Shown here: in pieces, positions 56,632-64,000 of the stretch
Layout: each line of letters begins with the position of its first letter
Numbering within the stretch: position 1 is the stretch's first letter
DNA from: Agrococcus sp. SGAir0287
GTDB taxonomy: Bacteria > Actinomycetota > Actinomycetes > Actinomycetales > Microbacteriaceae
Assembly (NCBI RefSeq): GCF_005484985.1
Contig: NZ_CP027942.1
Span: 1-64,000, forward strand
Length of the DNA stretch: 64,000 bases
Direction of reading: 5' to 3'
The notes under the pieces: model-generated
The model's database searches: none
The model's input: the letters and a program-made list of their open reading frames with translations, nothing else
Told to the model about the DNA's origin: nothing
Made by a program: the position numbers and the translations under genes

Positions 56632-57657
56632 CTACCGGATCGGCGCGCGGGCGGCGGCGCCGAGGGTGCTCGCACGGTAGCGCACCTCGATCGGCAGCGG
56701 CACCTCGGCGTCGGGGGCGACCTCGCCGCGGACGATGTCGAGCAGCAGGCGGATGCAGGCGGCTCCCGCCGCGCGCGGCGTGAGGTCGATCGCCGTGACG
56801 GGCGGGTCGGTGTAGACGTAGGCGGGGTTGTCGACGAGCGCGGCGACGAGCACGTCGTCGCCCACCTCGCGCCCGAGGTCCTGCAGCACGTCGACGACGA
56901 CGATCGCCGAGCCGTCGGGTCCGCACAGGAAGGCGTCGACCTCGGGACGCGCGACGAGCAGCTCGCGGGCGGCAGCGGCGTAGGCGCCCGACTCCGAGCC
57001 GAACGGGCGCTCGACCATGGCGGGCTCGATGCCGCGCTCGCGGCACCAGGCGCGGTACGCCGCCTGCACGCGCGAGCCCCAGTCGGTGACGGCGGGGGAG
57101 GCGAGCAGCGCCGGTGCGATGGCGCCTCGCGCGGCGAGATGGTCGAGCAGCTCGCGCACCGCGCCCTCGTGGTCGGCGGACACGACGCCCATCGCACGCG
57201 CCGTCTGCGCACCCTCGAGCGTCACGAGCGGCTGGTCGAGCGCGAGCAGCCGCTCGGCGACCGGGTCGTCCGCGAGCGGATCGAGCAGGATGACGCCGTC
57301 GACCGCGGGCGGCGCCTGGTCGCCCGCGAGGCGGCGGGACGTGATGAGCGTCACGTCGACCTCCTCGGCGGCCGCCTGCTCGAGCGCGCCGTAGACCGTC
57401 TGCAGGTAGTACTCGATGCGCGTCATCGCCTCCGGCAGGTGGATGCCGAGCGTGCCGGTCGTCGCGGCGCGCAGCGAGCGCGCGGCGGAGTTCGGACGGT
57501 AGCCGAGCGCGGCGGCGGCGGCCTCGACGGCCGTGCGCGTCTCCTGCGAGACGCGGCCGTGTCCGCGCAGCGCGTCGGACGCCGTCGTGCGCGAGACGCC
57601 CGCCGCACGTGCCACGTCGACGATCGTCGCGGCACGGTGGCTCGAGCGGTCCGGCAT
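56632..57657 (-). CDS. LacI family transcriptional regulator
   Basis: A 341-residue repressor with N-terminal HTH (ATIVDVARAAGVSRTTASDALRGHGRVS) and hinge (LGYRPNSAARSLR), then a periplasmic-binding-protein-like sensor domain. The ATG at 57657 lies 6 nt after TAGACA (minus, 57669-57664), so the transcript is probably leaderless. It is divergent from the oligopeptide ABC operon, and CG-centred dyads of LacI type sit between them. The effector is presumably a substrate or product of the transporter/peptidase system. Confidence 0.93.
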   Translation of the reverse strand: MPDRSSHRAATIVDVARAAGVSRTTASDALRGHGRVSQETRTAVEAAAAALGYRPNSAARSLRAATTGTLGIHLPEAMTRIEYYLQTVYGALEQAAAEEVDVTLITSRRLAGDQAPPAVDGVILLDPLADDPVAERLLALDQPLVTLEGAQTARAMGVVSADHEGAVRELLDHLAARGAIAPALLASPAVTDWGSRVQAAYRAWCRERGIEPAMVERPFGSESGAYAAAARELLVARPEVDAFLCGPDGSAIVVVDVLQDLGREVGDDVLVAALVDNPAYVYTDPPVTAIDLTPRAAGAACIRLLLDIVRGEVAPDAEVPLPIEVRYRASTLGAAARAPIR

Positions 57658-57699
57658 GCCCCGTGTCTACCACGTCGGCGTGCCCCGGCGACCGCGAAC

Positions 57700-57819
57700 G
57701 CCGGATCGTTCCGTCATGCGGTGCTACGAGCGCATGACGAAGTGGCCGCCGCGGGCATCCCGTGCTTGACCTGCGCGCAGGCCGCGCGTAGATTCCGGAC
57801 AATGCCGGAACGATCCGGC
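57700..57819. promoter_or_regulatory. LacI operators and sigma-70-type promoter of the ABC operon
   Basis: The promoter is TTGACC (57766-57771), a 17-bp spacer and TAGATT (57789-57794). Operator O1, GCCGGATCGTTCCGTC, is at 57700-57715. Operator O2, the near-perfect palindrome GCCGGAACGATCCGGC, is at 57804-57819 just after the predicted start of transcription. A further half site is near 57849. Binding at O2 would block the operon. Confidence 0.8.
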
Positions 57820-57881
57820 ATCCGGCTCGAGGCAGGCAGCACCCGCGCTCGATCCGGCATCGGACCGATCGGGAGGCTCCC

Positions 57882-59489
57882 GTGCGCACCACCTCCACCG
57901 CAGCCCTCGCGGCCGCCGCAGTCGCGGCGCTCGCGCTCGCAGGATGCTCGGGCGGCTCCGCCCCCGCCGAGCCGGACGCCGACGTGCCCGACGGCTACGT
58001 CGCCTACGCCGACGACTCGGTGACGAGCGCCGGCGGCACCCTGCAGGTGCAGATCGACTACGACACGGCAGAGGCCCAGGGGCTCGACCCCGCCTTCGCC
58101 GAGGTCGCCCGCTCGTGGTCGATCATGGGCCTCGTGTACGAGTCGCTCGTCACCGTCGGACCGGGCTTCGAGATCCAGCCCGAGCTCGCCGCCGAGTGGG
58201 AGCAGCCGGACGACACGACCTACGTCTTCACCCTGCAGCCCGATGCCGTCTTCTCGAACGGCCGCGCCGTCACGGCCGCCGACGTCGTCGGCTCGCTCCA
58301 GCGCCTCCTCGACTCCGGCTCCGTCTGGTCCGGCCAGCTCGGTCCCGTCGCCTCGATCGAGGACACGAGCGACGGCGCGCAGCAGGTGACCGTGACGCTC
58401 GAGCGCCCGTACACGCCGTTCCTCGCAGCGCTCGCGAACACGCCCGCCGCGATCCTGCCGATGGAGGAGCTGACCGCGGGCACCTTCGACCCCGTGACCG
58501 AGATGCTCGGATCCGGTGCCTTCACCGTCGCCGAGCATCGGCAGGACGAGTCGTGGACCTTCGCCGCCAACCCCGAGTGGTGGGATGCGGACGCGCTCGG
58601 CGTCGACGAGCTCGAGCTCGTCATCGCCGGCGACGAGCAGACGCGCCTCGCCGGCCTGCGCGACGGGTCGACGCAGCTCGCGAACTTCTCGAACGCCGAC
58701 GCGCTGCAGCTGCTGCAGTCCGCGCCGAACGTCACGGCCGTGAGCCAGACGCAGAGCGACTTCTTCTACGCCATGCTCAACTCGGTGAACCCCGACTCGC
58801 CGTTCGTCGACCCCGAGGTCCGGCAGACGGTCAACGCACTCATCGACCGGCAGGCGCTCGTCGACGTCGCCCTCGCGGGGGCAGCGGAGGCGACGGCCGT
58901 GACGCCGGCGAACCTCCCCGACGCGTGCGCCCCCGACTCGGTGCCGTCCGCATCCGCCGAGGTCGACGCCGACGCGCTCGAGGGCGTCGAGGCGACGATC
59001 CTCGTCTACAACTCCGACCCCGCCCTCGGCGCCATCGCCCAGCTCATCCAGCAGCAGCTCCAGGCCGCCGGCGCGCAGATCGAGCTCGAGTCGGTCGACG
59101 ACGGCACGTTCGGCGAGCGCGTCTACGTCTCGCAGCCGGGCGACTTCGACATCGCGCTCAGCTGGTTCGCCGGCTACGGCGACGCATCCATCGTGACGAG
59201 CTGGTGGAACCCCGAGACGGCGTTCTTCAACGTCGGCTTCACGCAGGCGCACGACGACCTGTCGGAGGCGATCGTCGCGGCCCAGGGGCTCGAGCCGGGC
59301 GCGGAGCGCGCCGAGGCGCTGCAGACGGTCTGCGACCTCGCCGACGAGTACGCCGAGATGCTGCCGCTCGCCACGCGCCCGCAGGTCATCGGCTACGCGA
59401 ACGACCAGCTGGCGCCGACGATCCTCGCCGACGAGGGCTACGGCGACTTCCTGCGCCTCGTCGCCGACTTCCGGATGCTCGAGGGCTGA
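57882..59489 (+). CDS. Oligopeptide ABC transporter substrate-binding lipoprotein
   Basis: A 535-residue family-5 solute-binding protein. The signal peptide has lipobox LAGC (Cys22). The protein includes VVDV-type SBP_bac_5 segments such as YESLVTVGPGFEIQPELAAEWE, TYVFTLQPDAVFSNGRAVTAADVVGSLQ and SGAFTVAEHR. It captures peptides or similar amides outside the membrane. The GTG at 57882 follows GGGAGG. It is first in an operon of two permeases, two ATPases and a P1-family peptidase. Confidence 0.92.
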   Translation: MRTTSTAALAAAAVAALALAGCSGGSAPAEPDADVPDGYVAYADDSVTSAGGTLQVQIDYDTAEAQGLDPAFAEVARSWSIMGLVYESLVTVGPGFEIQPELAAEWEQPDDTTYVFTLQPDAVFSNGRAVTAADVVGSLQRLLDSGSVWSGQLGPVASIEDTSDGAQQVTVTLERPYTPFLAALANTPAAILPMEELTAGTFDPVTEMLGSGAFTVAEHRQDESWTFAANPEWWDADALGVDELELVIAGDEQTRLAGLRDGSTQLANFSNADALQLLQSAPNVTAVSQTQSDFFYAMLNSVNPDSPFVDPEVRQTVNALIDRQALVDVALAGAAEATAVTPANLPDACAPDSVPSASAEVDADALEGVEATILVYNSDPALGAIAQLIQQQLQAAGAQIELESVDDGTFGERVYVSQPGDFDIALSWFAGYGDASIVTSWWNPETAFFNVGFTQAHDDLSEAIVAAQGLEPGAERAEALQTVCDLADEYAEMLPLATRPQVIGYANDQLAPTILADEGYGDFLRLVADFRMLEG

Positions 59490-59490
59490 G

Positions 59491-60456
59491 ATGCAGACGG
59501 TGCGATGGGTCGGCGGGCGAGTCCTCACGGGGCTCGTGACGCTGCTCGGCATCGCGCTGCTCGTGTTCATGGCGGTGCGGGTGGTGCCCGGCCAGGCCGA
59601 GCGCGTGCTGCTCGGTCCGCTCGCCACGCAGGAGCAGCGCGACGCGCTCGTCGCCGAGCTCGGGCTGGACCGCGACCTCGCGAGCCAGTTCGGCATCTGG
59701 ATCTCGAAGGTCGTCACGGGCGACCTCGGCACGTCGATCGTGTCGAGGCAGCCCGTGCTCGACGAGCTCGCGCTGCGCCTGCCGGTGACGGCGACGATCG
59801 CGCTCATGGCGCTCGCGATCGCGCTCGCGGTCGGCATCCCCGTCGGCGTGCTGCAGGCCCTGCGCGCACGCCGACGCGGCGGCGCCGTGGTCAGCCGCGT
59901 CCTCGGCGGGCTCGGCATCTCGGTGCCCGAGTTCGTGCTCGGGGCGCTCGTCGTGCTGCTGTTCTCATCCGTGCCGCTCGGCATCACGATCGGCGCGTTC
60001 ACGCCCGTGGCGGAGGACGTCGGGCGAGGGCTGCTCTCGTCGCTGCTGCCCGCGCTCGTCCTCTCCGTCTTCTGCGCCGCCGCGACGGCGCGGACGACGA
60101 GGGACGCCGTGCTCGGCGTGCTCGTCGAGCCCTACGTGCAGGCGGCCGTCGCGCGCGGCGAGACGCCGTGGTCGATCGTGCGGCACCACGTGCTGCGCAA
60201 CGCGACCATCCCCATCCTCACGCTCGCCGCGACGCTGCTCGCGTACCTCCTCGGCGGTGCCGTCATCGTCGAGGGCCTCTTCAACGTGCCGGGCGTCGGG
60301 TCGTACCTGCTGCTCGCCATGGATCGGCGCGACTACGCCGTCGTGCAGGCGGGCGTCATGCTCGCCGCCGTCGTGTTCGTCGTCACGAGCGTCCTCGTCG
60401 AGCTCGCGTCGAGCCTCGTCGACCCGCGGGTCTCGACGATCGGGGCGCGCTCGTGA
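59491..60456 (+). CDS. ABC transporter permease (DppB/OppB type)
   Basis: A 321-residue inner-membrane subunit with six helices. It starts with the DppB-type N-terminus VGGRVLTGLVTLLGIALLVFMAVRVVPG and contains the ATPase-contact EAA-like loop EPYVQAAVARGETPWSIVRHHVLRNA. Start is one base after the SBP stop. It pairs with the following permease to form the channel. Confidence 0.93.
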   Translation: MQTVRWVGGRVLTGLVTLLGIALLVFMAVRVVPGQAERVLLGPLATQEQRDALVAELGLDRDLASQFGIWISKVVTGDLGTSIVSRQPVLDELALRLPVTATIALMALAIALAVGIPVGVLQALRARRRGGAVVSRVLGGLGISVPEFVLGALVVLLFSSVPLGITIGAFTPVAEDVGRGLLSSLLPALVLSVFCAAATARTTRDAVLGVLVEPYVQAAVARGETPWSIVRHHVLRNATIPILTLAATLLAYLLGGAVIVEGLFNVPGVGSYLLLAMDRRDYAVVQAGVMLAAVVFVVTSVLVELASSLVDPRVSTIGARS

Positions 60457-61325
60457 CCGGCGTCGCCGCGGGCCTCGCCGCCGCGCCCGGCCGCCTGCGC
60501 GCCCTGCGCACGACGGACGGCGTGCTCACGGCGGCGCTCGCCGTGCTCGCGCTGCTCGTGCTCCTCTCGCTCGCCGGACGCGTCGTCCCGGGGCTCGACG
60601 ATGGCACGACGACGGTCGGCGCGCGCTTCGAGCCGCCGAGCCTCGCGCATCCGCTCGGCACCGACTCCCTCGGTCGATCGCTGCTCGCGAGGCTGCTCGA
60701 GGGCATCGGCACGACCTTCCTGCTCTCGGCGGTCGCCGTGCTCTGCACCGCGGTCATCGCCTCGGCGCTCGGCATCCTCGCCGCGTACCTCGGCGGCTGG
60801 GTGCGCGAGGTCGTCATGCGCATCGGCGACGTGCTCTACGCCTTCCCCTCGATCCTGCTCGCGCTGCTCGTCGCGGCCGCGTTCGGCCCCGGGGTCACGG
60901 CGTCGCTCGCGGCGATCGTGCTCATCACCGTGCCGCTCATGACCCGCCAGGTGGCCGCTGCCGCCGCGCAGGTCGCGCGACGCGACTTCGTGACCTCCGC
61001 GCGCATCTCGGGCGTCTCCGCGCCCGTCATCATGGTGCGCCACCTGCTCACGAACGTCTCGGGCACCGTCGTCATCCAGGCGACGTACGCGCTCTCGGTC
61101 GCGATCCTCGTCGAGGGCGGCCTCTCCTTCCTCGGCTACGGCGTGCAGCTGCCCGCATCGTCGCTCGGCCTGCTCGCGAGCGAGGGCAACCTGTACCTGC
61201 TCACCGCACCGTGGATCCTCGTCTCCTCCGGGGGCGCGATGGTGCTCGCGATCCTCGCCGTGACGCTCGTGGGCGACAGCCTGCGCGACCGCCTCGAGCC
61301 CCGACAGGTGGTGGACCTCACGTGA
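60453..61325 (+). CDS. ABC transporter permease (DppC/OppC type)
   Basis: A 290-residue permease. The DppC hallmark HPLGTDSLGRSLLARLLEG precedes the first channel helices, and the EAA-like loop reads RRDFVTSARISGVSAPVIMVRHLLTN. The family LVEGGLSFLGYGVQLP segment is present. The GTG at 60453 overlaps the previous stop (GTGA), and its own stop overlaps the next GTG, so the subunits are made in fixed order. Confidence 0.93.
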   Translation: MTGVAAGLAAAPGRLRALRTTDGVLTAALAVLALLVLLSLAGRVVPGLDDGTTTVGARFEPPSLAHPLGTDSLGRSLLARLLEGIGTTFLLSAVAVLCTAVIASALGILAAYLGGWVREVVMRIGDVLYAFPSILLALLVAAAFGPGVTASLAAIVLITVPLMTRQVAAAAAQVARRDFVTSARISGVSAPVIMVRHLLTNVSGTVVIQATYALSVAILVEGGLSFLGYGVQLPASSLGLLASEGNLYLLTAPWILVSSGGAMVLAILAVTLVGDSLRDRLEPRQVVDLT

Positions 61326-62227
61326 GCCTCATCGAGATCGACGACCTCGTCGTCGAGTTCCGCACCCCGCGGGGCGTCGTGCGCGCGCTCGACGGCGCGA
61401 CCCTGACGGCGGACGCGGGCGAGACGCTCGCGATCGTCGGCGAGTCGGGCTCGGGCAAGTCGACGCTCGGCACCGCGATCGGCGCGCTGCTGCCCGCCAA
61501 CGGCCGCGTCGCGAGCGGCTCGGTCCGGGTGGGCGGCGTCGACGTCGGGACCCTGGACCGGCCCGCGCTGCGCGCGCTGCGACGCGACACGCTCGGCTTC
61601 ATCCCGCAGGATCCCATCGCGACCCTCGATCCCACGCAGCGCGTCGGTCGGCAGCTCGCGCTCGTCGTGCGGGCGCTCGGCGGCGACGCGTCGCGTGCGG
61701 CGCTCGCGCAGATGCTCGACGAGGTGCGCATCGCCGACCCCGCCGACGTGCTGCGACGCTACCCGCACGAGCTCTCGGGCGGCATGGCGCAGCGCGTCGC
61801 CATCGCGATCGCCATGGCGCGCAGGCCCCGCATCCTCGTCGCCGACGAGCCGACGGCCGCCCTCGACGCCAACGTGCGGCGCGAGGTGCTGCGGCTGATC
61901 TTCGAGGCCGCCGAGCAGACCAGCGCCACGGTCGTGTGGCTGAGCCACGACCTCGAGGCCGTCGCCCGCTGGTGCCGCCGCGTCGCGGTGATGTACCGCG
62001 GCCGGGTCGTCGAGGTCGGCCGACCGGACGTCGTGCTGCAGGAGCCCGAGCATCCGTACACGCGCTCGCTCATCGCCGCGATGCCGTCGAGGCTGCGCCG
62101 CGACGTGCCGGTGCGCACGTACACGGAGCTGCTCGCGGCGCACGGTGCGGATCCGGCGCCCCCGACCGCGTCCACACCATCCGCACCGTCGGATCCGGCG
62201 CCCATCGACGAGGAGGCGCGCGCATGA
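61322..62227 (+). CDS. ABC transporter ATP-binding protein (DppD type)
   Basis: A 301-residue ATPase with Walker A GESGSGKST, Q-loop in GFIPQDPIATLDP, signature LSGGMAQRVAIA, and Walker B LVADEPTAALD. The C-terminal oligopeptide-ATPase extension (HPYTRSLIAAMPS) is followed by a Pro/Ala-rich tail. The signature LSGGM replaces the usual LSGGQ, which is common in DppD proteins. It overlaps its neighbours by 4 bp on both sides. Confidence 0.94.
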   Translation: MSLIEIDDLVVEFRTPRGVVRALDGATLTADAGETLAIVGESGSGKSTLGTAIGALLPANGRVASGSVRVGGVDVGTLDRPALRALRRDTLGFIPQDPIATLDPTQRVGRQLALVVRALGGDASRAALAQMLDEVRIADPADVLRRYPHELSGGMAQRVAIAIAMARRPRILVADEPTAALDANVRREVLRLIFEAAEQTSATVVWLSHDLEAVARWCRRVAVMYRGRVVEVGRPDVVLQEPEHPYTRSLIAAMPSRLRRDVPVRTYTELLAAHGADPAPPTASTPSAPSDPAPIDEEARA

Positions 62228-62955
62228 GCCTCGTCGAGCTCGACGCCGTGAGCGTGCGCTTCGGCTCGGGCGCTCGCGCCGTGCACGCGATGCGCGACGT
62301 CTCGTTCGCGATCGAGGAGGGGCAGACCGTCGGGCTCGTCGGCGAGTCCGGCTCGGGCAAGTCGACCGCCGCATCCGTCGCCCTCGGCCTGCGTGCGCCG
62401 ACGGCGGGCGTCGTGCGCTTCGACGGGCAGCCGCTGCGCCGCCGCCGCGTCGCCGGCGAGATGCAGGCGGTGCTGCAGCACCCGATGTGGGCGCTGAACC
62501 CCCGCATGACCGTCGCCGCGTCCATCGCCGAGCCGCTGCAGGTGCGCACGCGCGACCGGCACCTGGTGCGCGAGCGCGTCGGCGAGCTGCTCGAGCAGGT
62601 CGCGCTCGCGCCCGAGCTCGGCGCACGCCATCCCCACGAGCTCTCCGGCGGGCAGCGGCAGCGCGTCGCGATCGCCCGCGCCCTCATCACGAGCCCGCGC
62701 TTCATCGTGTTCGACGAGGCCGTCAGCGCCCTCGACGTGTCGGTGCAGGCGCAGATCCTGCAGCTCGTGCAGCGCCTGCAGGCCGAGCACGGCTTCGGTG
62801 CCCTCTTCATCTCCCACGACATGGCCGTCGTCCGCTACCTCGCCGATCGCGTCGTCGTCATGCGCGGCGGCGAGGTCGTCGAGGACGCCGGCGCCGCCGA
62901 CGTCGCGGCCGGCTTCACGCACCCGTACTCCCGAGCCCTCCTGGAGGAGCGATGA
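62224..62955 (+). CDS. ABC transporter ATP-binding protein (DppF type)
   Basis: A 243-residue ATPase with Walker A GESGSGKST, Q-loop in AVLQHPMWALNPRM, signature LSGGQRQRVAIA and Walker B IVFDEAVSALD, then H-loop ISHDM. It is shorter than typical DppF (about 320 residues), lacking much of the C-terminal extension, but ends with HPYSRALLEER. It pairs with the preceding ATPase. Its stop overlaps the peptidase ATG (ATGA). Confidence 0.93.
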   Translation: MSLVELDAVSVRFGSGARAVHAMRDVSFAIEEGQTVGLVGESGSGKSTAASVALGLRAPTAGVVRFDGQPLRRRRVAGEMQAVLQHPMWALNPRMTVAASIAEPLQVRTRDRHLVRERVGELLEQVALAPELGARHPHELSGGQRQRVAIARALITSPRFIVFDEAVSALDVSVQAQILQLVQRLQAEHGFGALFISHDMAVVRYLADRVVVMRGGEVVEDAGAADVAAGFTHPYSRALLEER

Positions 62956-64000
62956 CCACCATCGAGCCCGCCCCCGTCCCCGCGTTCGCGCCGCAGCCGA
63001 CGTGGGACGCCGAGCCCCGCCGCACGCCGCGGTCGACGTTCGCCGGCCTCACGACGAACGACGACGTCGCCCTCGCGGCCGTGCCGGGCGGCGGGCGCGC
63101 CGAGGTCGTCTTCGACTTTCCCGGCGTGCGCATCGGCACCGCGCAGTACGACGAGGGCCCGACCGGCGTCACCGTCGTGTCGATCGACGGCGGTGCCCGC
63201 ACGGCGATCGACGACCGCGGCGGCGCCGTCGGCATCACCGGCCGCTACCCCTTCAACCACGCCATCTGCCTCGCGGGCGGCTCCGTGCACGGCACCGCGG
63301 CGGCATCCGGCGTCACCGACGCGCTGCTCGAGCGGGGCGGACGCCGCACCGGCTTCGCCGACCTCGCCGCGGTCTCGGGCGCCGTCATCTACGACTTCGC
63401 GGTGCGCGACAACGCCATCACGCCCGACGCCGCTCTCGGCCGCGCCGCCTTCGAGCGGTCGCGCGAGGGCGTCGTCGAGATCGGACGCGTCGGGGCGGGC
63501 GTCGGCGGCTCGTGCGGCAAGATGCGACCTGCCTCGACGGAGTGGGCCGGGCAGGGCGCCGCGTTCCGGCAGGTCGGCGAGCTCAAGATCCTCGCGCTGA
63601 CGGTCGTGAACGCCGTCGGCGCCGTCATCGACCGCGACGGCACCGTGCTGCGCGGCAACGTGCAGGAGGACGGCACGCGCCGCCATCCCTCGATCGACGG
63701 CGCGCTCGCCTTCTCCGAGGCCGGCGAGCAGGCGGCAGACGGCATCCAGCGCGGCAACACGACGCTGTCGGTCGTCGTCACGAACGCCAGGCTCGAGGAG
63801 ATCGACCTGCGGCAGCTCGCCACGCAGATCCACTCGTCGATGCACCGCGGCATCCAGCCCTTCCACACCGCGCTCGACGGCGACACGCTCTTCCTCCTCA
63901 CCACCGACGAGGTCGACCTGCCCTCCTACGACCCGCGGCAGGGGCTCGGCCCCTCCGTCGCGTCGTTCGGGGCCATCGCCTCCGAGGTCATGTGGGATGC
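62952..64000 (+). CDS. P1 family (S58, DmpA/NylC-like) peptidase, 3' end outside window
   Basis: The frame is open from ATG 62952 to the window end (about 349 codons). It contains the family N-terminal part (VRIGTAQYDEGPTGVTVVS, FNHAICLAGGSVHGTAAASGV), VGAGVGGSCGKM, and the autocleavage region IQRGNTTLSVVVTNARL. Asn269-Thr270 is the likely self-processing site, giving an N-terminal Thr nucleophile as in nylon-oligomer hydrolase NylC; DmpA and BapA use Ser there. It probably cleaves N-terminal residues from peptides or amides taken up by the transporter, with which it is translationally coupled. Confidence 0.85.
   Translation, partial: MTTIEPAPVPAFAPQPTWDAEPRRTPRSTFAGLTTNDDVALAAVPGGGRAEVVFDFPGVRIGTAQYDEGPTGVTVVSIDGGARTAIDDRGGAVGITGRYPFNHAICLAGGSVHGTAAASGVTDALLERGGRRTGFADLAAVSGAVIYDFAVRDNAITPDAALGRAAFERSREGVVEIGRVGAGVGGSCGKMRPASTEWAGQGAAFRQVGELKILALTVVNAVGAVIDRDGTVLRGNVQEDGTRRHPSIDGALAFSEAGEQAADGIQRGNTTLSVVVTNARLEEIDLRQLATQIHSSMHRGIQPFHTALDGDTLFLLTTDEVDLPSYDPRQGLGPSVASFGAIASEVMWD

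Overview
The window is a very GC-rich, densely coded actinobacterial chromosome segment covering the dnaA end of the replication-origin region. The gene order dnaA-dnaN-gnd-recF-dciA-gyrB-gyrA-DUF3566-tRNA-Ile-tRNA-Ala, followed by ppiA-rhomboid-crgA-sortase-trpG-pknB-pknA-pbpA-rodA-pstP-fhaB-fhaA-tRNA-Leu, is the standard origin-proximal layout of Actinobacteria and parallels Rv0001-Rv0020c of Mycobacterium tuberculosis. Protein style and the recurrent short palindromic repeats suggest Microbacteriaceae; an Agrococcus-like genus is a guess. dnaA is cut by the left edge and a P1-family peptidase gene by the right edge.

Region 1 (1-12.7 kb) is replication and topology: dnaA, a 628-bp dnaA-dnaN gap that is the likely oriC, dnaN, gnd, recF and a DciA-like gene, then an inserted DUF1537 sugar-acid kinase gene, gyrB, gyrA, a DUF3566 membrane protein and two tRNAs. 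Region 2 (12.8-20.8 kb) is a variable insert between tRNA-Ala and ppiA: a FolP2-like protein, a RibD-type reductase, a tandem repeat array, msrA between two perfect inverted 33-bp repeats, an asparagine-type permease, a LON-domain protein, a Nudix hydrolase, a ThrE exporter and an unknown coiled-coil/membrane protein. Region 3 (20.9-33.7 kb) is envelope growth and division: PPIase, rhomboid protease, CrgA, class E sortase, TrpG/PabA, and a minus-strand cluster (fhaA to pknB) in which every gene overlaps or nearly abuts the next except for a 66-bp pknA-pknB gap. A tight cluster of DnaA boxes lies between the convergent rhomboid and crgA genes.

Region 4 (33.8-64 kb) is accessory. It holds acetyltransferases, a zinc alcohol dehydrogenase, a DHA2 efflux pump with divergent TetR regulator and a clear operator, an ABC-F protein preceded by a short leader peptide and a hairpin, an AI-2E-family permease, and a copper/haem export set (membrane protein, CopC, PCuAC lipoprotein, Tat-type DyP peroxidase). 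It continues with a glutaryl-CoA dehydrogenase/CoA-transferase pair divergent from an aldehyde dehydrogenase, a beta-phosphoglucomutase plus GH65 phosphorylase pair, a PAP2 phosphatase, and an arsenic module (ArsR, tiny Cys-rich ORF, ArsC). It ends with a LacI regulator divergent from an oligopeptide ABC transporter and a NylC/DmpA-like peptidase.

No phage, transposase, CRISPR array or classical defence island was seen. The most interesting signals are regulatory and small-scale: the ABC-F leader ORF, the 22-codon Cys-rich ORF before arsC, an identical 16-bp LacI-type operator shared by two loci 8 kb apart, the DnaA-box cluster near crgA, the palindromic repeats around the origin and msrA, and frequent leaderless-type promoters.
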